Shown here piece by piece: positions 45,497 to 56,240 of a stretch of 64,000 nt of DNA. Origin of the DNA: Haematobia irritans (lineage: Eukaryota > Arthropoda > Insecta > Diptera > Muscidae); NCBI RefSeq assembly GCF_050003625.1, contig NC_134397.1:221340537-221404536 (forward strand), given 5' to 3'. Position 1 is the stretch's first letter. Every line of letters starts with the position of its first letter. A program made the position numbers and the translations under genes. The notes beneath the pieces were generated by a model that was given only the letters and a program-made list of their open reading frames with translations, was not told the DNA's origin and made no database searches.

Positions 45497-46788
45497 AAGG
45501 GTGATACGGTCAAAATTTGGTCAAGGGAAAACGCGTGTAAATCGGTGAAATCGTTTATTTAAAAAATCAAATTAAATTTCTTTTTCAAGTTCAATTAGTA
45601 TAAAATTCATTAAAAATATTTAGTTAAGCTTTCGCTTTTCCAAATCCGAATTGCCGGGCCTCACGCTTGACACCTGCCATCAGATTTTGTACAGCCACCT
45701 TGTCCACCTTCTTCGCCGCAGAAAGCCAGTTTGCCTTGAACTGCTGCTCGTCCTTAGCAGTTTTTTGGTCTTCTTTAGGTTCCGCTTGACAATAGCCCAG
45801 TATTTCTCAATTGGGCGGAGCTCTGGCGTGTTGGGAGGGTTCTTGTCCTTGGGAACTACCTGTACGTTGTTGGCGGCGTACCACTCCATGGCCTTTTTAC
45901 CGTAATGGCAAGATGTCAAATCCGACCAAAACAGTACGGAACAACCGTGTTTCTTCAGGAAAGGCAGCAGACGTTTAATCAAAGACTCTTTCAGGTAAAT
46001 TTCTTAGTTGACAGTCCCGGAAGCTATGAAAATGCTGCTTTTCAAGCCACAAGTACATATGGCTTGCCAAACCAGATAATTCTTTGCGAACTTTGACAAT
46101 TTTATGTGCTTGAAAATATCTGCTACCTTTCCCCTTCCTTTTGCCGTATAAAACTCCTGTCCCGGAAGCTGCTTGTAGTCGACTTTGACGTAGGTTTCGT
46201 CGTCCATTACCACGCAGTCAAACTTCGTAAGCATCATCGTGTACAGCCTCCGGGATCGCGCTTTGGCCGTCGTATTTTGTTTATCATCGCGATTTGGAGT
46301 CACTACCTTCTTGTAATTCCGGCTCGTTTTTTGGCTCGATGCACGGTTGTAGACGATACATCCAGCTTATTTGCGGCATCTCGGAGAGAGAGGTTAGGAT
46401 TTCGCTTGAAACTACCGGCAACTCTCTTTGTCGTCTCAGCGGCTTCCGGTTTTCGATTTCCCCCCGATCCAGACTTTCTGGCTGTCGACAAACGTTTCCC
46501 AAACACTTTAATTACATTTGTAACGGTTGATTTGGCAACTTTTAGCGATTTTGCCAGCTTTGCGTGCGAGTAGATCGGATTTTCGCGATGCGCGAGCAAA
46601 ATTTTGATACGCTGCTCTTCTTGCTTGGACGGCATTTTGACAACTGAAGAGTGAATTCCAAAATCAAAATAGGAGTAACATTCTACACACACACACCTTC
46701 AAAATGAGGGATGTTCAGGTTTTTTAAATGCAAAATTGAAAGAAATTCGTCAAGTTTATATTGACCAAATTTTGACCGTATCACCCTT
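45497..46788 (-). mobile_element. DD37E transposon copy 3, defective
   Basis: TIRs AAGGGTGATACGGTCAAAAT with TA at 45495-45496 and 46789-46790. The empty site ACCACTATACTACAG is at 29707-29721. The transposase on minus starts at 46635 (MPSKQEEQRIK), with the HTH to 46303, a middle part with MDDETYVKVDYK at 46303-46004, and a C-terminal part with LTSCHYGKK and PIEKYW at 45982-45680. Breaks occur near 46320, 46000 and the A-run near 45765. Confidence 0.9.
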
Positions 46789-47187
46789 TACTACAGAATG
46801 AAAAAATTTAACTAATTTGAATTCATATATGGAATGATTTTATTGAAATTTTTTCATTCATTTCGACAAATCTTACACATTTGTGGTAAAACTTTTACTT
46901 CATAATTAGAACTGCTTACCTTCGTTTTTAAATACAATTTTATTTATTTCTATAAGCAACTTTATCTTCAATAAAAGACATGTTTTATTAATATATTGAA
47001 TATATTTATTAAGAATCAACAGCATCGAATCTCTTTGAAATATTAGTTTATTATTCCACTATTTCCAATTTCCGTGTGATATTATCAACTGTAAAACGCA
47101 CTTTTTCTTCTTCTTGTACTTTTCACTTTTAATAAGTTGCTGCCTAACGATTTTGTCCTCCTTTTACAATTTCAATACCTACAAATA

Positions 47188-48119
47188 AAGGGTGATTCTT
47201 TTGAGGTTAGGATTTTCATGCATTAGTATTTGACAGATCACGTGGGATTTCAGACATGGTGTCAAAGAGAAAGATGCTCAGTATGCTTTGACATTTCATC
47301 ATGAATAGACTTACTAACGAGCCACAACGTCGAATTTTCAGTGAATGGGCCCTAGAAAAGTTGGCAGAAAATCCGCTTTTTTATCGACAAATTTTGTTCA
47401 GCGATGAGGCTCATTTCTGGTTGAATGGCTACGTAAATAAGCAAAATTGCCGCATTTGGAGTGAAGAGCAACCAGAAGCCGTTCAAGAACTGCCCATGCA
47501 TCCCGAAAAATGCACTGTTTGGTGTGGTTTGTACGCTGGTGGAATCATTGGACCGTATTTTTTCAAAGATGCTGTTGGACGCAACGTTACGGTGAATGGC
47601 GATCGCTATCGTTCGATGCTAACAAACTTTTTGTTGCCAAAAATGGAAGAACTGAACTTGGTTGACATGTGGTTTCAACAAGATGGCGCTACATGCCACA
47701 CAGCTCGCGATTCTATGGCCATTTTGAGGGAAAACTTCGGAGAACAATTCATCTCAAGAAATGGACCGGTAAGTTGGCCACCAAGATCATGCGATTTGAC
47801 GCCTTTAGACTATTTTTTGTGGGGCTACGTCAAGTCTAAAGTCTACAGAAATAAGCCAGCAACTATTCCAGCTTTGGAAGACAACATTTCCGAAGAAATT
47901 CGGGCTATTCCGGCCGAAATGCTCGAAAAAGTTGCCCAAAATTGGACTTTCCGAATGGACCACCTAAGACGCAGCCGCGGTCAACATTTAAATGAAATTA
48001 TCTTCAAAAAGTAAATGTCATGGACCAATCTAACGTTTCAAATAAAGAACCGATGAGATTTTGCAAATTTTATGCGTTTTTTTTTAAAAAAGTTATCAAG
48101 CTCTTAACAAATCACCCTT
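47188..48119 (+). mobile_element. DD41D (rosa-like) mariner-related transposon, internally deleted
   Basis: The ends are AAGGGTGATTCTTTTGAGG and AACAAATCACCCTT, with TA at 47186-47187 and 48120-48121. The empty site is at 30092-30109. At 932 bp it is short for the family because the DNA-binding half of the gene is missing. Confidence 0.88.
47301..48014 (+). CDS. DD41D transposase lacking the HTH domain but with an intact catalytic domain
   Basis: An open frame of 237 residues. MNRLTNE is the normal N-terminus and is fused in frame to PQRRIFSEWALEKL, skipping the usual ~120-residue DNA-binding region. The catalytic triad is Asp in LFSDEAHFW (47403), Asp in FQQDGATCH (47682) and Asp in DLTPLDYFLWG (47808), with 41 residues between the last two: the rosa/DD41D signature known from tephritid flies. 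There are no stops or frameshifts in the remaining domain. Without the HTH it should not bind its ends. A role as interfering peptide is speculation. Ends EIIFKK. Confidence 0.85.
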   Translation: MNRLTNEPQRRIFSEWALEKLAENPLFYRQILFSDEAHFWLNGYVNKQNCRIWSEEQPEAVQELPMHPEKCTVWCGLYAGGIIGPYFFKDAVGRNVTVNGDRYRSMLTNFLLPKMEELNLVDMWFQQDGATCHTARDSMAILRENFGEQFISRNGPVSWPPRSCDLTPLDYFLWGYVKSKVYRNKPATIPALEDNISEEIRAIPAEMLEKVAQNWTFRMDHLRRSRGQHLNEIIFKK

Positions 48120-50149
48120 TATAAAAAATCATAAAACATTTTTGTTCCAAAAGGTTAGCGTCACTGAATATTACCTGATAATTGAAGATTCCAAAATGAA
48201 GACAAATGAAAGGGTTGTTATTCTGCTGGTGTTTTCTTCCTTTATACACTATCACGAACATTGATAGATTTATTTTTAAAATCGAAAAATTTTCTCACTA
48301 ATTTAAAATAACAAATATTTTATATATTTTATTTGTTATTTATTATATTATTTTACCATATTATTTTTTAACAATCTCTCCGTATACCAAAACAACGCGA
48401 TTCCAACTAGAAAAAACAACCGACGCGCAAACATATCGATTACACCCACGCGCAAACACATCGATTACGATGACAGGTATCGATTACAGGTAGACAATAG
48501 AAATTTAGGAAAATTTCCTATATTCTAACAAGTGTGTTTCCTTAAGTTTTGAAAGGATTGTATACTTCTCAGTACGAATGAACTAAAATATTTTCTATGC
48601 CAAGTGTTGTTCGAATGTATGAAAAACTTTCTATTATAAAGGAAGTCGCAATTATCATTTTATAAGAAATTTTACTAATTTTGAGGAAACTTGGTTTTAG
48701 TTCGGTTTTTGTTTATTTTTACGAATGCTTTGTTATCGGTGAATAAAATTTTCTTTTTCAGTAGTAAATTCTTATACCCAGCGAAGAAAATAGTATGAGT
48801 AAAATTCCATGCCTTATTCTAGTTAATGAACTATTCCTAACTGCTTACAGTTTAGGATTTTTTTACTGAAACGAGTAAATTTTATTATTTTTCACAAAAA
48901 TTTACCTTGATGGAAATAAAATGGATAAACTATATTGATGAAATTTTTTTCCTTTAGTTTCGAAGGCACTTTTTTCTGGGTGTACGCAGCAACTTATTAA
49001 AAGTGAAAGGTACAAGAAGAAGGAAAACGCGTTTTACAGTTGATGACATTACATGGAAATTGGAAATAGTGGAATAATAAACTAATATTTCAAGGCCAGT
49101 CGATGCTGTTGATTCTTAATAAATATATTTAATATATTAATGAAACTTGTATTTTATTGAAGAAAAAATTGCCTATATAAATAAATAAAATTGTATTTAA
49201 AAACGAAGGTAAGCAGTTCTAAGTTTGAAGTAAAAAGATTTACCACAAATATCGAAGATTTGTCCCAATGAATGAAAAAAGTTCAATAAAATAATTCCAT
49301 ATATAAATTCAATTCAGTTAATTTTTTTCATTCTGTAGTATAAGGGTACATAAATATAGGAAAATGTTAACTAATTAATCTACCTAATTTCTACGAAAAT
49401 CACATTGTTCAAACAAATAAAAATGTCTTTGGCGCTATACGAAGTTCAATTTTCTTCACAATTAGTTCATTTTAACTTAAAGAAGGGGTCACTTTTTTCT
49501 GGGTGTACATGGTGTTAGTATATGGTCTCTAACAACCATGCAAAAATTGGTCCATATCGGTCCATAATTATATATAACCCCCATATAAACCGATCCCCCG
49601 ATTTGGCTTTCGGAGCCTCTAAGAGAAGCATCCGATCCGATTTGACCTCCGGAGCCCCTTGGAAGAGCAAAATTCATCCGATTCGGTTGAAATTTGGTAC
49701 GTGATGTTAGTGTATGGTATCCAACAACCATTCAGGAATTGGTTCATATCAGTCCATAATTATATATAACCTCCATATAAACCGATTCCCAGATTTGACC
49801 TCCGTTGCCTTTTGGAGAAGCAAAATTCATCCCATCTGGTTGAAATTTGGTACGTGGTGGTAGTATATGACAACCATAACAACCATGCCAAAAGTGGTCC
49901 ATATCGGTCCCGATCCCGAGATTTGGTTTTGGAGCCTCTTGGAGGAGCAAATTTCACCCGATTCGGTTGAAATTTGGTACATTGTGCTAGTATATGGCCG
50001 TTAACACGTATGGACTAACTCACAATTTAGAAAACGATTTAAGATACCACACCCCAGGTAATTCGATTGTGGATGACAGTCTTTCGTAGAAGTTTCTACG
50101 CTATCCATGGTGGAGGGTACATAAGATTCGGCCTGGCCGAACTTACGGC

Positions 50150-50975
50150 CAGTGTTGCCAGTATTTTCCGAGCTCTTGTCCCCAAAATGGATCGCTTTTA
50201 TCCCCAAAAATCCCCAATTTAATTTAAAATTCCCCATAAAAATCCCCAAGAAATGTTTGGCAAGTTTTTTGAAAAAAAAAAATCCGTACAAAATTAAAAA
50301 AAAAAAAAAACATTTCAAATAAAATAAAAATGTGCAATTGAATGAATATTTCAAAACACAAACCCAGGAGACGGGTGCTCAAAATATCATCCGATACCAG
50401 CCCCCATCAGAGTTAATTATTCGTATAAAGTGTCATCGAGTCATCTTATGCAAATCCTCGCTCGAGAAATAAAAATGGGAGTTCGGTCAACATATAGTCA
50501 AGAAATAAAATTGACTTTTCGATCAAAATGCGTTGCTGTCCCGATATGAACTCTACTCTGTATGTGCGAGATATGGGATACATGTTCAAAATCAGTGATG
50601 TACCCATATGAGTCCTTACGAAATAATTTCACAATAGTAAACAATTTCTTAGGAAAACGAGTAAATTGTAAAGAAGCTCTTGGGCCACCCAAATAAATTC
50701 CGTGGAATAAAGAGGAGGAAAGTTTTTTTTATTTTTTTTTTTTGAGAATCTCTATACTTCTTTAAGCCTTTTTTTTAAGCATGTAAAGAATTTCATATAA
50801 ACCATACTGTGATAATTACTCGTATACTGAACAAATATCGAAAATTCCCCACAAAAAACCCCAAATTTGTGGAAATTCCCCACCAAATCCCCAAGTCCCC
50901 AACTCAAAAATTTTGTCCCCATCCACGAAAAAATATCCCCGATTTGGGGAAAAATCCCCAATACTGGCAACACTG
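50150..50975. mobile_element. hAT-type MITE in the 3' end of the DINE
   Basis: 16-bp perfect TIR CAGTGTTGCCAGTATT with an 8-bp TSD CTTACGGC/CTTACGGA (50142-50149 and 50976-50983), splitting the DINE end ACTTACGG..TATATACTTG. Both subterminal regions are packed with TCCCCA/CCCCAA (50178-50250 and 50845-50960, more than a dozen). No transposase. Confidence 0.92.
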
Positions 50976-50999
50976 CTTACGGACATATATACTTGTTTA

Positions 51000-52156
51000 A
51001 TTTTATTTTAGCGATGACACTTTTAAATTTGTTGCTCTTAAATAAAATATATTATAACAGAGGAAACTGCGTTTATCTAAAATTTCATTTAGGAGGAAAG
51101 AATTATTTTTTTTTGCGCATATAAAAAATACGCACACATAAATGCTCATCCACATTGAAAACATATTCATTAAATATAAAGACTTATTGAATGCACTTGT
51201 TTTTTGTTTTTGAATTAATATTTACTATTAAATATCTTTAATTTGTTTTTAATATTTTTTCAATGTGCTGATATTAATTTGGCATTAATATTAAACATAA
51301 AATCGTGTTCCAATCAATGTTTGCTATTGAATATCACACTCAATGTCAAAAGTGTTATCTTTTATGAATTCATGATTTTCTGCTACAATCATAAATGACA
51401 GATTTAACATTGAGAAAAGAAGATTAAACAAATCTTATGTACTCTACCTTAATGGATTTCAAAATGGCTTACACCCTTTCCTTGGATGGGCATGGAGAAG
51501 ACACCAGAACGTATCGTTTTTATGGCATTCACATTACATTGTCCATTTACTATGTTTTATCTTTACCAAAAATAAAGCAATAAGTTCTCTTTTTGACATC
51601 TGCCAATATCAATTTCGAACAAATCCTCTAGAGAATTTATTGTAACATATAGTCAAATATAAAATAAAAAAATATTCTAATACGAAATGTCTGCATACCT
51701 TGTCACTAATGTCTACCGCAATATTTTGACGATTAAGGGAGAGACAAAGTGTGAAGAAAGAGACTGAATGTTTTGTTGGTGGAGGCATGCATGAATATGA
51801 CATGAGAAATTGGAAAAGTTTCGTCTAATACGAAATGTTATTAAAAATTATGCGAAAACTTGCCTATAAAGTTAATAATAATTGGTTTTCTTTTGATTTT
51901 CTAGGAAAATTTGATTTCATTGAAATAATTATCTTAACTATGAGATGAGAAAGTAGATGTTACTATTGAAATCGTTATCACAGTTTTTTATTATGTCAAA
52001 TACCTCAAAGAATATTTGGTATGCTTTCAATAATATGCATAAAAATCAAAAATGAAAAGTCAAAATTTTAAAGAAAATGATTAAAAGGAGACCACGTATT
52101 TAAATAAATCGTCCCAAATTTGAGTTTGCAATTCAAATCATATACACTATGAAAAG
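51000..52156. other. Intergenic DNA, apparently unique
   Basis: AT-rich without recognised repeats, genes or RNAs. The retrotransposon inserted at its right edge (AAAG). Confidence 0.35.
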
Positions 52157-54376
52157 TGTAGCAGATTATTAAATTTTCACTTACATAAAAAAAAATATTT
52201 TTTTTTAAATTAGTAAATTAATAATTTTTTAAAAATAACAGAAATCGAGTTTTTGCTAGTGAATTACAAAATTTTCAAAAATAACAGAAATCGAGTTTTT
52301 AATTAGTGAATTATTAAATTTCCAGAATAACACAAATCGAATTTCTGATTATCAATTCTCTATAAATGTAATCGATAGCCATCCAATATCCATGCTTGAA
52401 TGTTAAAAGAGAGAAAAATCATAGACAGGCAAGAAAAGAAAAAAAAAAAGCGCGCAGTAAGCTACGAGGCGAATCAAGAAACTCTAAGTCGTTCTTTTGT
52501 AAATTGACTTCTGCCGGTGAAATATATTTAACCTGTGTTTTAACAAGCCTATATATTATATGAGGACCAGGTAGTGATATAAAAAAATAAATTCGCAGTG
52601 CCAATTTCTTTTAAAGTATAAATTCCAATTTTTTTAATTCATATAGTGCAAAAAGAAAAGCTTTTGATTGCACCACGTTCCCAATTTTAATCATTAAAAC
52701 GTGGGGATTGGGGTTAATGGCAAAACCATTAAAACTCCAATCCCAATTACCTAAAGTGCGCATTTGCCTCACCGAAGAAGTTGTCTCTCAGTAATGTGGA
52801 TGTAGCCAGAGAAGAATTTTTTTTAATCATCACCTAAAACAAAATCCTGATTTAAAATAATTATATCAACGAGCCTGACTATAAGCATGCCGAAATCAGA
52901 TGATGGTGGTGTTATTGTAGAATTGGAAAAAAATTGAGCAGAAGATTTTTCACGTGGATGTATTTGGCTATCCTAATAAAAAAAAATTAAAACGAAAATG
53001 GACTTAACCTTCTTCTAAAATTATTGGCTCCCTCACAATGTGGTTTGTGACGTCATAAACATAACTAGTCAAGAAAAGGTACACGATGAATTTTTAAGAG
53101 TTAGACAAACGTGCATATGATGAGTATGCTACTCTCTTTGAAGTTCCCCTCATTATAGTGAACATACAAACATACCTGTGTCATATCGTAGCCATAAATA
53201 TCGTAAGATCTCTCACTGTACTGACAAACTTACATTTGATGAAAATAAGACATAAATAACAAAATAAAATAACATCAAACAAACATATGTATATACACAC
53301 TAATCATAATATTTCTTTGTTAAAACACTTGCAAACAAAATGAATTAACATTACAGTATTTATTAATATTGAATTTGTTTCTATAAAATATTTTTTTTAA
53401 GTTATTGTAATTATTAGATTAAAACAAAATTTAGCATGTTTGAATTTATTTGATGGTAAATTCTCTACATTGCGCGGAGAGACATATATGTCGTGAACAA
53501 ATCATTTGGATGTTCTGGTTAACATTCGAATGTAAAGAATTTACATGCTTACCATTTATATGAATGAAATGTCAGATATTTGTTAAATCTCATATTAATG
53601 TAAAGAAATTCTATACATTTTATAGATCTCAGCTGCACCGCATGAATTGAGCTCAGTCCATCGGATATTTGCAGGGATGTAAAATAATGATCAGTTTTTT
53701 TTGGCAATTTTTAGATCATCGATATCCATTACGGATTTCTTTATGTAAGTAATCATTCAAATAAAATTATACATGGGTTCGATTTGTAGATATACATGAA
53801 TTATTCAAACAAAAAAAAAATATATTCAAAAATATTCGCTTCCATAGTATGTATTTAATTTTGAAGTACTACTGTAACGATTTGCTTTAACTGAAGAATC
53901 ATAAGTATAGAGTTATGAAATTAGACTTTTCATTTTATATTAATAAAGTTCTTTTTGATATTATGAACATGATGTGGTAAAGTTTTAAATTGGAATTGCT
54001 GGCAGCGAAAACAAAAGTGGGTACATGGCTAAATATTGATATTTAATGTATCACAGGGATTTGGCCATAGAAATTAAATTGGACACGGGTCATTTCAGGT
54101 AATGAAGGGTGGGGTACATAATGTGTCCAGGCAATAACAACATCTATTGCAGAACACCAACGGCTCTAAATAAATCGTAGAAACATGTCTGTATTTAGTC
54201 TTGGAAAGGTAGAAGTTTCTTTCTCAAGTAATAGTTTATGATATTTTTGTGCCAAGCAAGGACTCTCCCCTATCCGACGAGCTCAGCCTATTTCAACACC
54301 TTCCTAGCATCGCTTGGCGAAATATCGATTATATGAATTTTCAAATTAAAAAAAAAAAAAAAAACTGACTGTTACA
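52157..54376 (+). repeat. 5' LTR
   Basis: 2220 bp, TG..CA ends. By eye it differs from the 3' LTR by about half a dozen substitutions and a few short indels in A/T runs and in ATATATG (53487). It carries a GAAATCGAGTTTTTG direct repeat (52245 and 52284). Small ORFs in it are not supported. Confidence 0.93.
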
Positions 54377-54383
54377 AAAGAGA

Positions 54384-54400
54384 TGGCGCCCAACGAGATC
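54384..54400 (+). other. Primer binding site, tRNA-Lys type
   Basis: TGGCGCCCAACGAGATC starts seven bases after the LTR. The first twelve bases fit the 3' end of tRNA-Lys as used by several insect gypsy-type elements. Confidence 0.75.
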
Positions 54401-54977
54401 GGCAATTTTGTGGTTTTGCAAATTGTTGGTATCGTATATTTTCATTTAAAGTTTAGTAGACGAGTCCTTAACTAATTTTAACAGAAATTGGTTGAGATTT
54501 GCCATAGTATATTTTTACCATCCATTTTGTCATATGTTAACAAGTGTTATGTATCCATATTGTAATGAGAGGTAACTAAATTGTTTATTTCAATTTGTCA
54601 GTGATAAAGTAAGTCTAAATTATACTTCTATGTAAAGATTCGATAATTTTATTGCGACTTTTAACTGACATAGTTTTCACACAATAATATTCAATAGTAT
54701 TTATTTCGAGACTGTGAGAGTCATATAATTTATAACCTACACTGATAGGAAATTTTATTGCAACATAGTTTTGATATAAATTTCATTTTGGGGAGTTTAG
54801 AGTCATAGATGTATATAATTTTAGCATGTAACCCAATTTGTTCAAGCGTTTGTCAGCAATTCCAGATAATTATTAAGAATCATTGTAAGAATCAAAAAAA
54901 AAAAAAAAAAGAATTAAGTATACAATATACGCTATACAACTTCGATTATTTTAATATAAAGTGAAAGTGGACAAGTA
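54401..54977 (+). other. Retrotransposon untranslated leader
   Basis: AT-rich, no ORF, with an A-run at 54896-54910. It probably contains packaging signals, none identified. Confidence 0.5.
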
Positions 54978-56240
54978 ATGCCAAGAAGACGTAAGGTCAC
55001 ACAACGAGCAAGTAGCTTAGAATCATTAAACGGACTACAATTTTTAGAGTATACATTTGACGAAGATAGAGAAGTCCAGTCCCGAGCTAGACGTCGAATA
55101 GATATTAGTCCCATTATTACAAGGTCGAGGGCAAGACAAGTAAGGCAAAACGATTTAGATATGTCAGAACCGTCGAATCAATCTGGCGTGCCCCAGAGGC
55201 AGACAAGTACATCCAGAGAGCCAACAGAAGTAGGTGATATTGCTACACGGCTAGAAAGTTTATTTTTGAATGAATTGTCAGCAATCAGACAAACAATAAG
55301 TAATGGCTTCAATGCAAACAATTCTAGTGCGAATCGTGTCACTGCCAATGAAAATTCTAATAATCACAGTCGTGATGGGACTGCGGTTAACGACCGTTCT
55401 TTAAATGAAAGTTGGAATCAAGACTTTCGTGGCGAGTCTCGATCCTACAATAATTCCATAAGGATTGACAAATGGAACATTTTCTATGATGGTAAAGACG
55501 ATATTGGTGACTTTTTGTTCAAGGTAGATACCCTTAGCAAACGTTCCAGGTGTTCTGATGAAACACTTATAACTAATTTTCACATTTTACTTAAAGGTAG
55601 GGCCGAAACATGGTTTTGGGCGTATTTACGTCAAGCCCCTAATACTACTTTAGCTGAATTGAAACGGGCAATGAAAAAAGAATTTGGTAGAACTGAAAAT
55701 GATTGCGATAAAATTGTGCGTCTTATAGAGAGGAGACAAATGCCAAAGGAATCGTTCGATGATTTCTTTTCCGACATTATCAATATGAATTCTAGATTGT
55801 CTCAGCCAATGAATGAAATAAAAATTATTGACCTAATAAAGAATAATACCAAGGAATCAATAGGAGCTTTGCTTTTTATGGACGATTCGCTTGATGTAGA
55901 TAGTTTAAGGGACGCAGGAAGAAAAGCCGAGAGATATGTCCAAAGGCAACAACAATTTAAAGTTCATAGACGGATTGTTTCGGAAATAGATAGTCAGGGA
56001 GAGATGAGTAATAAAGTAGAGCAAGAAATAGCAGCAATGAGGTTTCAAAATTCAAATGAACGGGAACGAAAAGTAATAGATACTTCGCGTTTTAAGTGTT
56101 GGAATTGCGACACACAGGGTCATTCTTATTACGATTGTCCATCTAAAGTTCGAAATATATTTTGCTATCGTTGTGGCGAAAAAAATGTTACGACCCCACA
56201 GTGTCAAAAACATCAGGAAAACGGGAAGTCGAACGAGTAA
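54978..56240 (+). CDS. gag: Gag polyprotein of the gypsy-type element
   Basis: 420 residues, structural capsid/nucleocapsid protein. The N-terminus is basic (MPRRRKVTQRASS), followed by an Asn/Ser-rich linker to about 165. The capsid-like retrotrans_gag region spans about 169-320 (FLFKVDTLSKRSRC..LLKGRAETWFWAYLR..QMPKESFDDFF). A CCHC zinc knuckle CWNCDTQGHSYYDC is near 374-387, and a second Cys cluster (CYRCGEKNVTTPQC) follows. The frame is intact. pol overlaps it in the -1 frame from 56162, and a slippery A-AAA-AAT is at 56180-56186. Confidence 0.93.
   Translation: MPRRRKVTQRASSLESLNGLQFLEYTFDEDREVQSRARRRIDISPIITRSRARQVRQNDLDMSEPSNQSGVPQRQTSTSREPTEVGDIATRLESLFLNELSAIRQTISNGFNANNSSANRVTANENSNNHSRDGTAVNDRSLNESWNQDFRGESRSYNNSIRIDKWNIFYDGKDDIGDFLFKVDTLSKRSRCSDETLITNFHILLKGRAETWFWAYLRQAPNTTLAELKRAMKKEFGRTENDCDKIVRLIERRQMPKESFDDFFSDIINMNSRLSQPMNEIKIIDLIKNNTKESIGALLFMDDSLDVDSLRDAGRKAERYVQRQQQFKVHRRIVSEIDSQGEMSNKVEQEIAAMRFQNSNERERKVIDTSRFKCWNCDTQGHSYYDCPSKVRNIFCYRCGEKNVTTPQCQKHQENGKSNE

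Larger units (their letters stand above)
45320..48982 (+). mobile_element. CACCCAG-type MITE, inner copy, interrupted twice
   Basis: It starts CACCCAGAAAAAAGTGACC and ends CACTTTTTTCTGGGTG, flanked by TA. Removing it restores CTCGTTA-CGCAGCAAC, equal to the complement of 30048-30066 apart from small changes. It is colinear with 29530-30963 except for the DD37E copy (45497-46788) and the DD41D element (47188-48119). Confidence 0.88.
44513..49505 (-). mobile_element. CACCCAG-type MITE, outer copy, interrupted
   Basis: It sits in a DINE unit at GGTA|..|TACATGG (TA at 44511-44512 and 49506-49507). It runs opposite to the copy at 29530: 44513-45319 matches the right part reversed and 48983-49505 the left part reversed. 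A second copy of the same MITE (45320-48982) is inserted at TA within it. Confidence 0.85.
42936..50999 (+). mobile_element. DINE-like family A element expanded by nested insertions
   Basis: The DINE itself occupies 42936-43032, 44228-44512, 49506-50149 and 50976-50999. It has the TTTTTATACCCTCCACC 5' end, the microsatellite at 44270-44290, tandem units, and a 3' end GGTGGAGGGTAC..TTCGGCCTGGCCGAA..ACTTGTT. Everything between is later insertions. It is a complete element of about 1.05 kb stretched to 8 kb. Confidence 0.85.

Noticed and set aside
52419..52604. Minus-strand 61-codon ORF present in both LTRs
   Set aside because: Duplicated only because it lies in the LTR; no domain.
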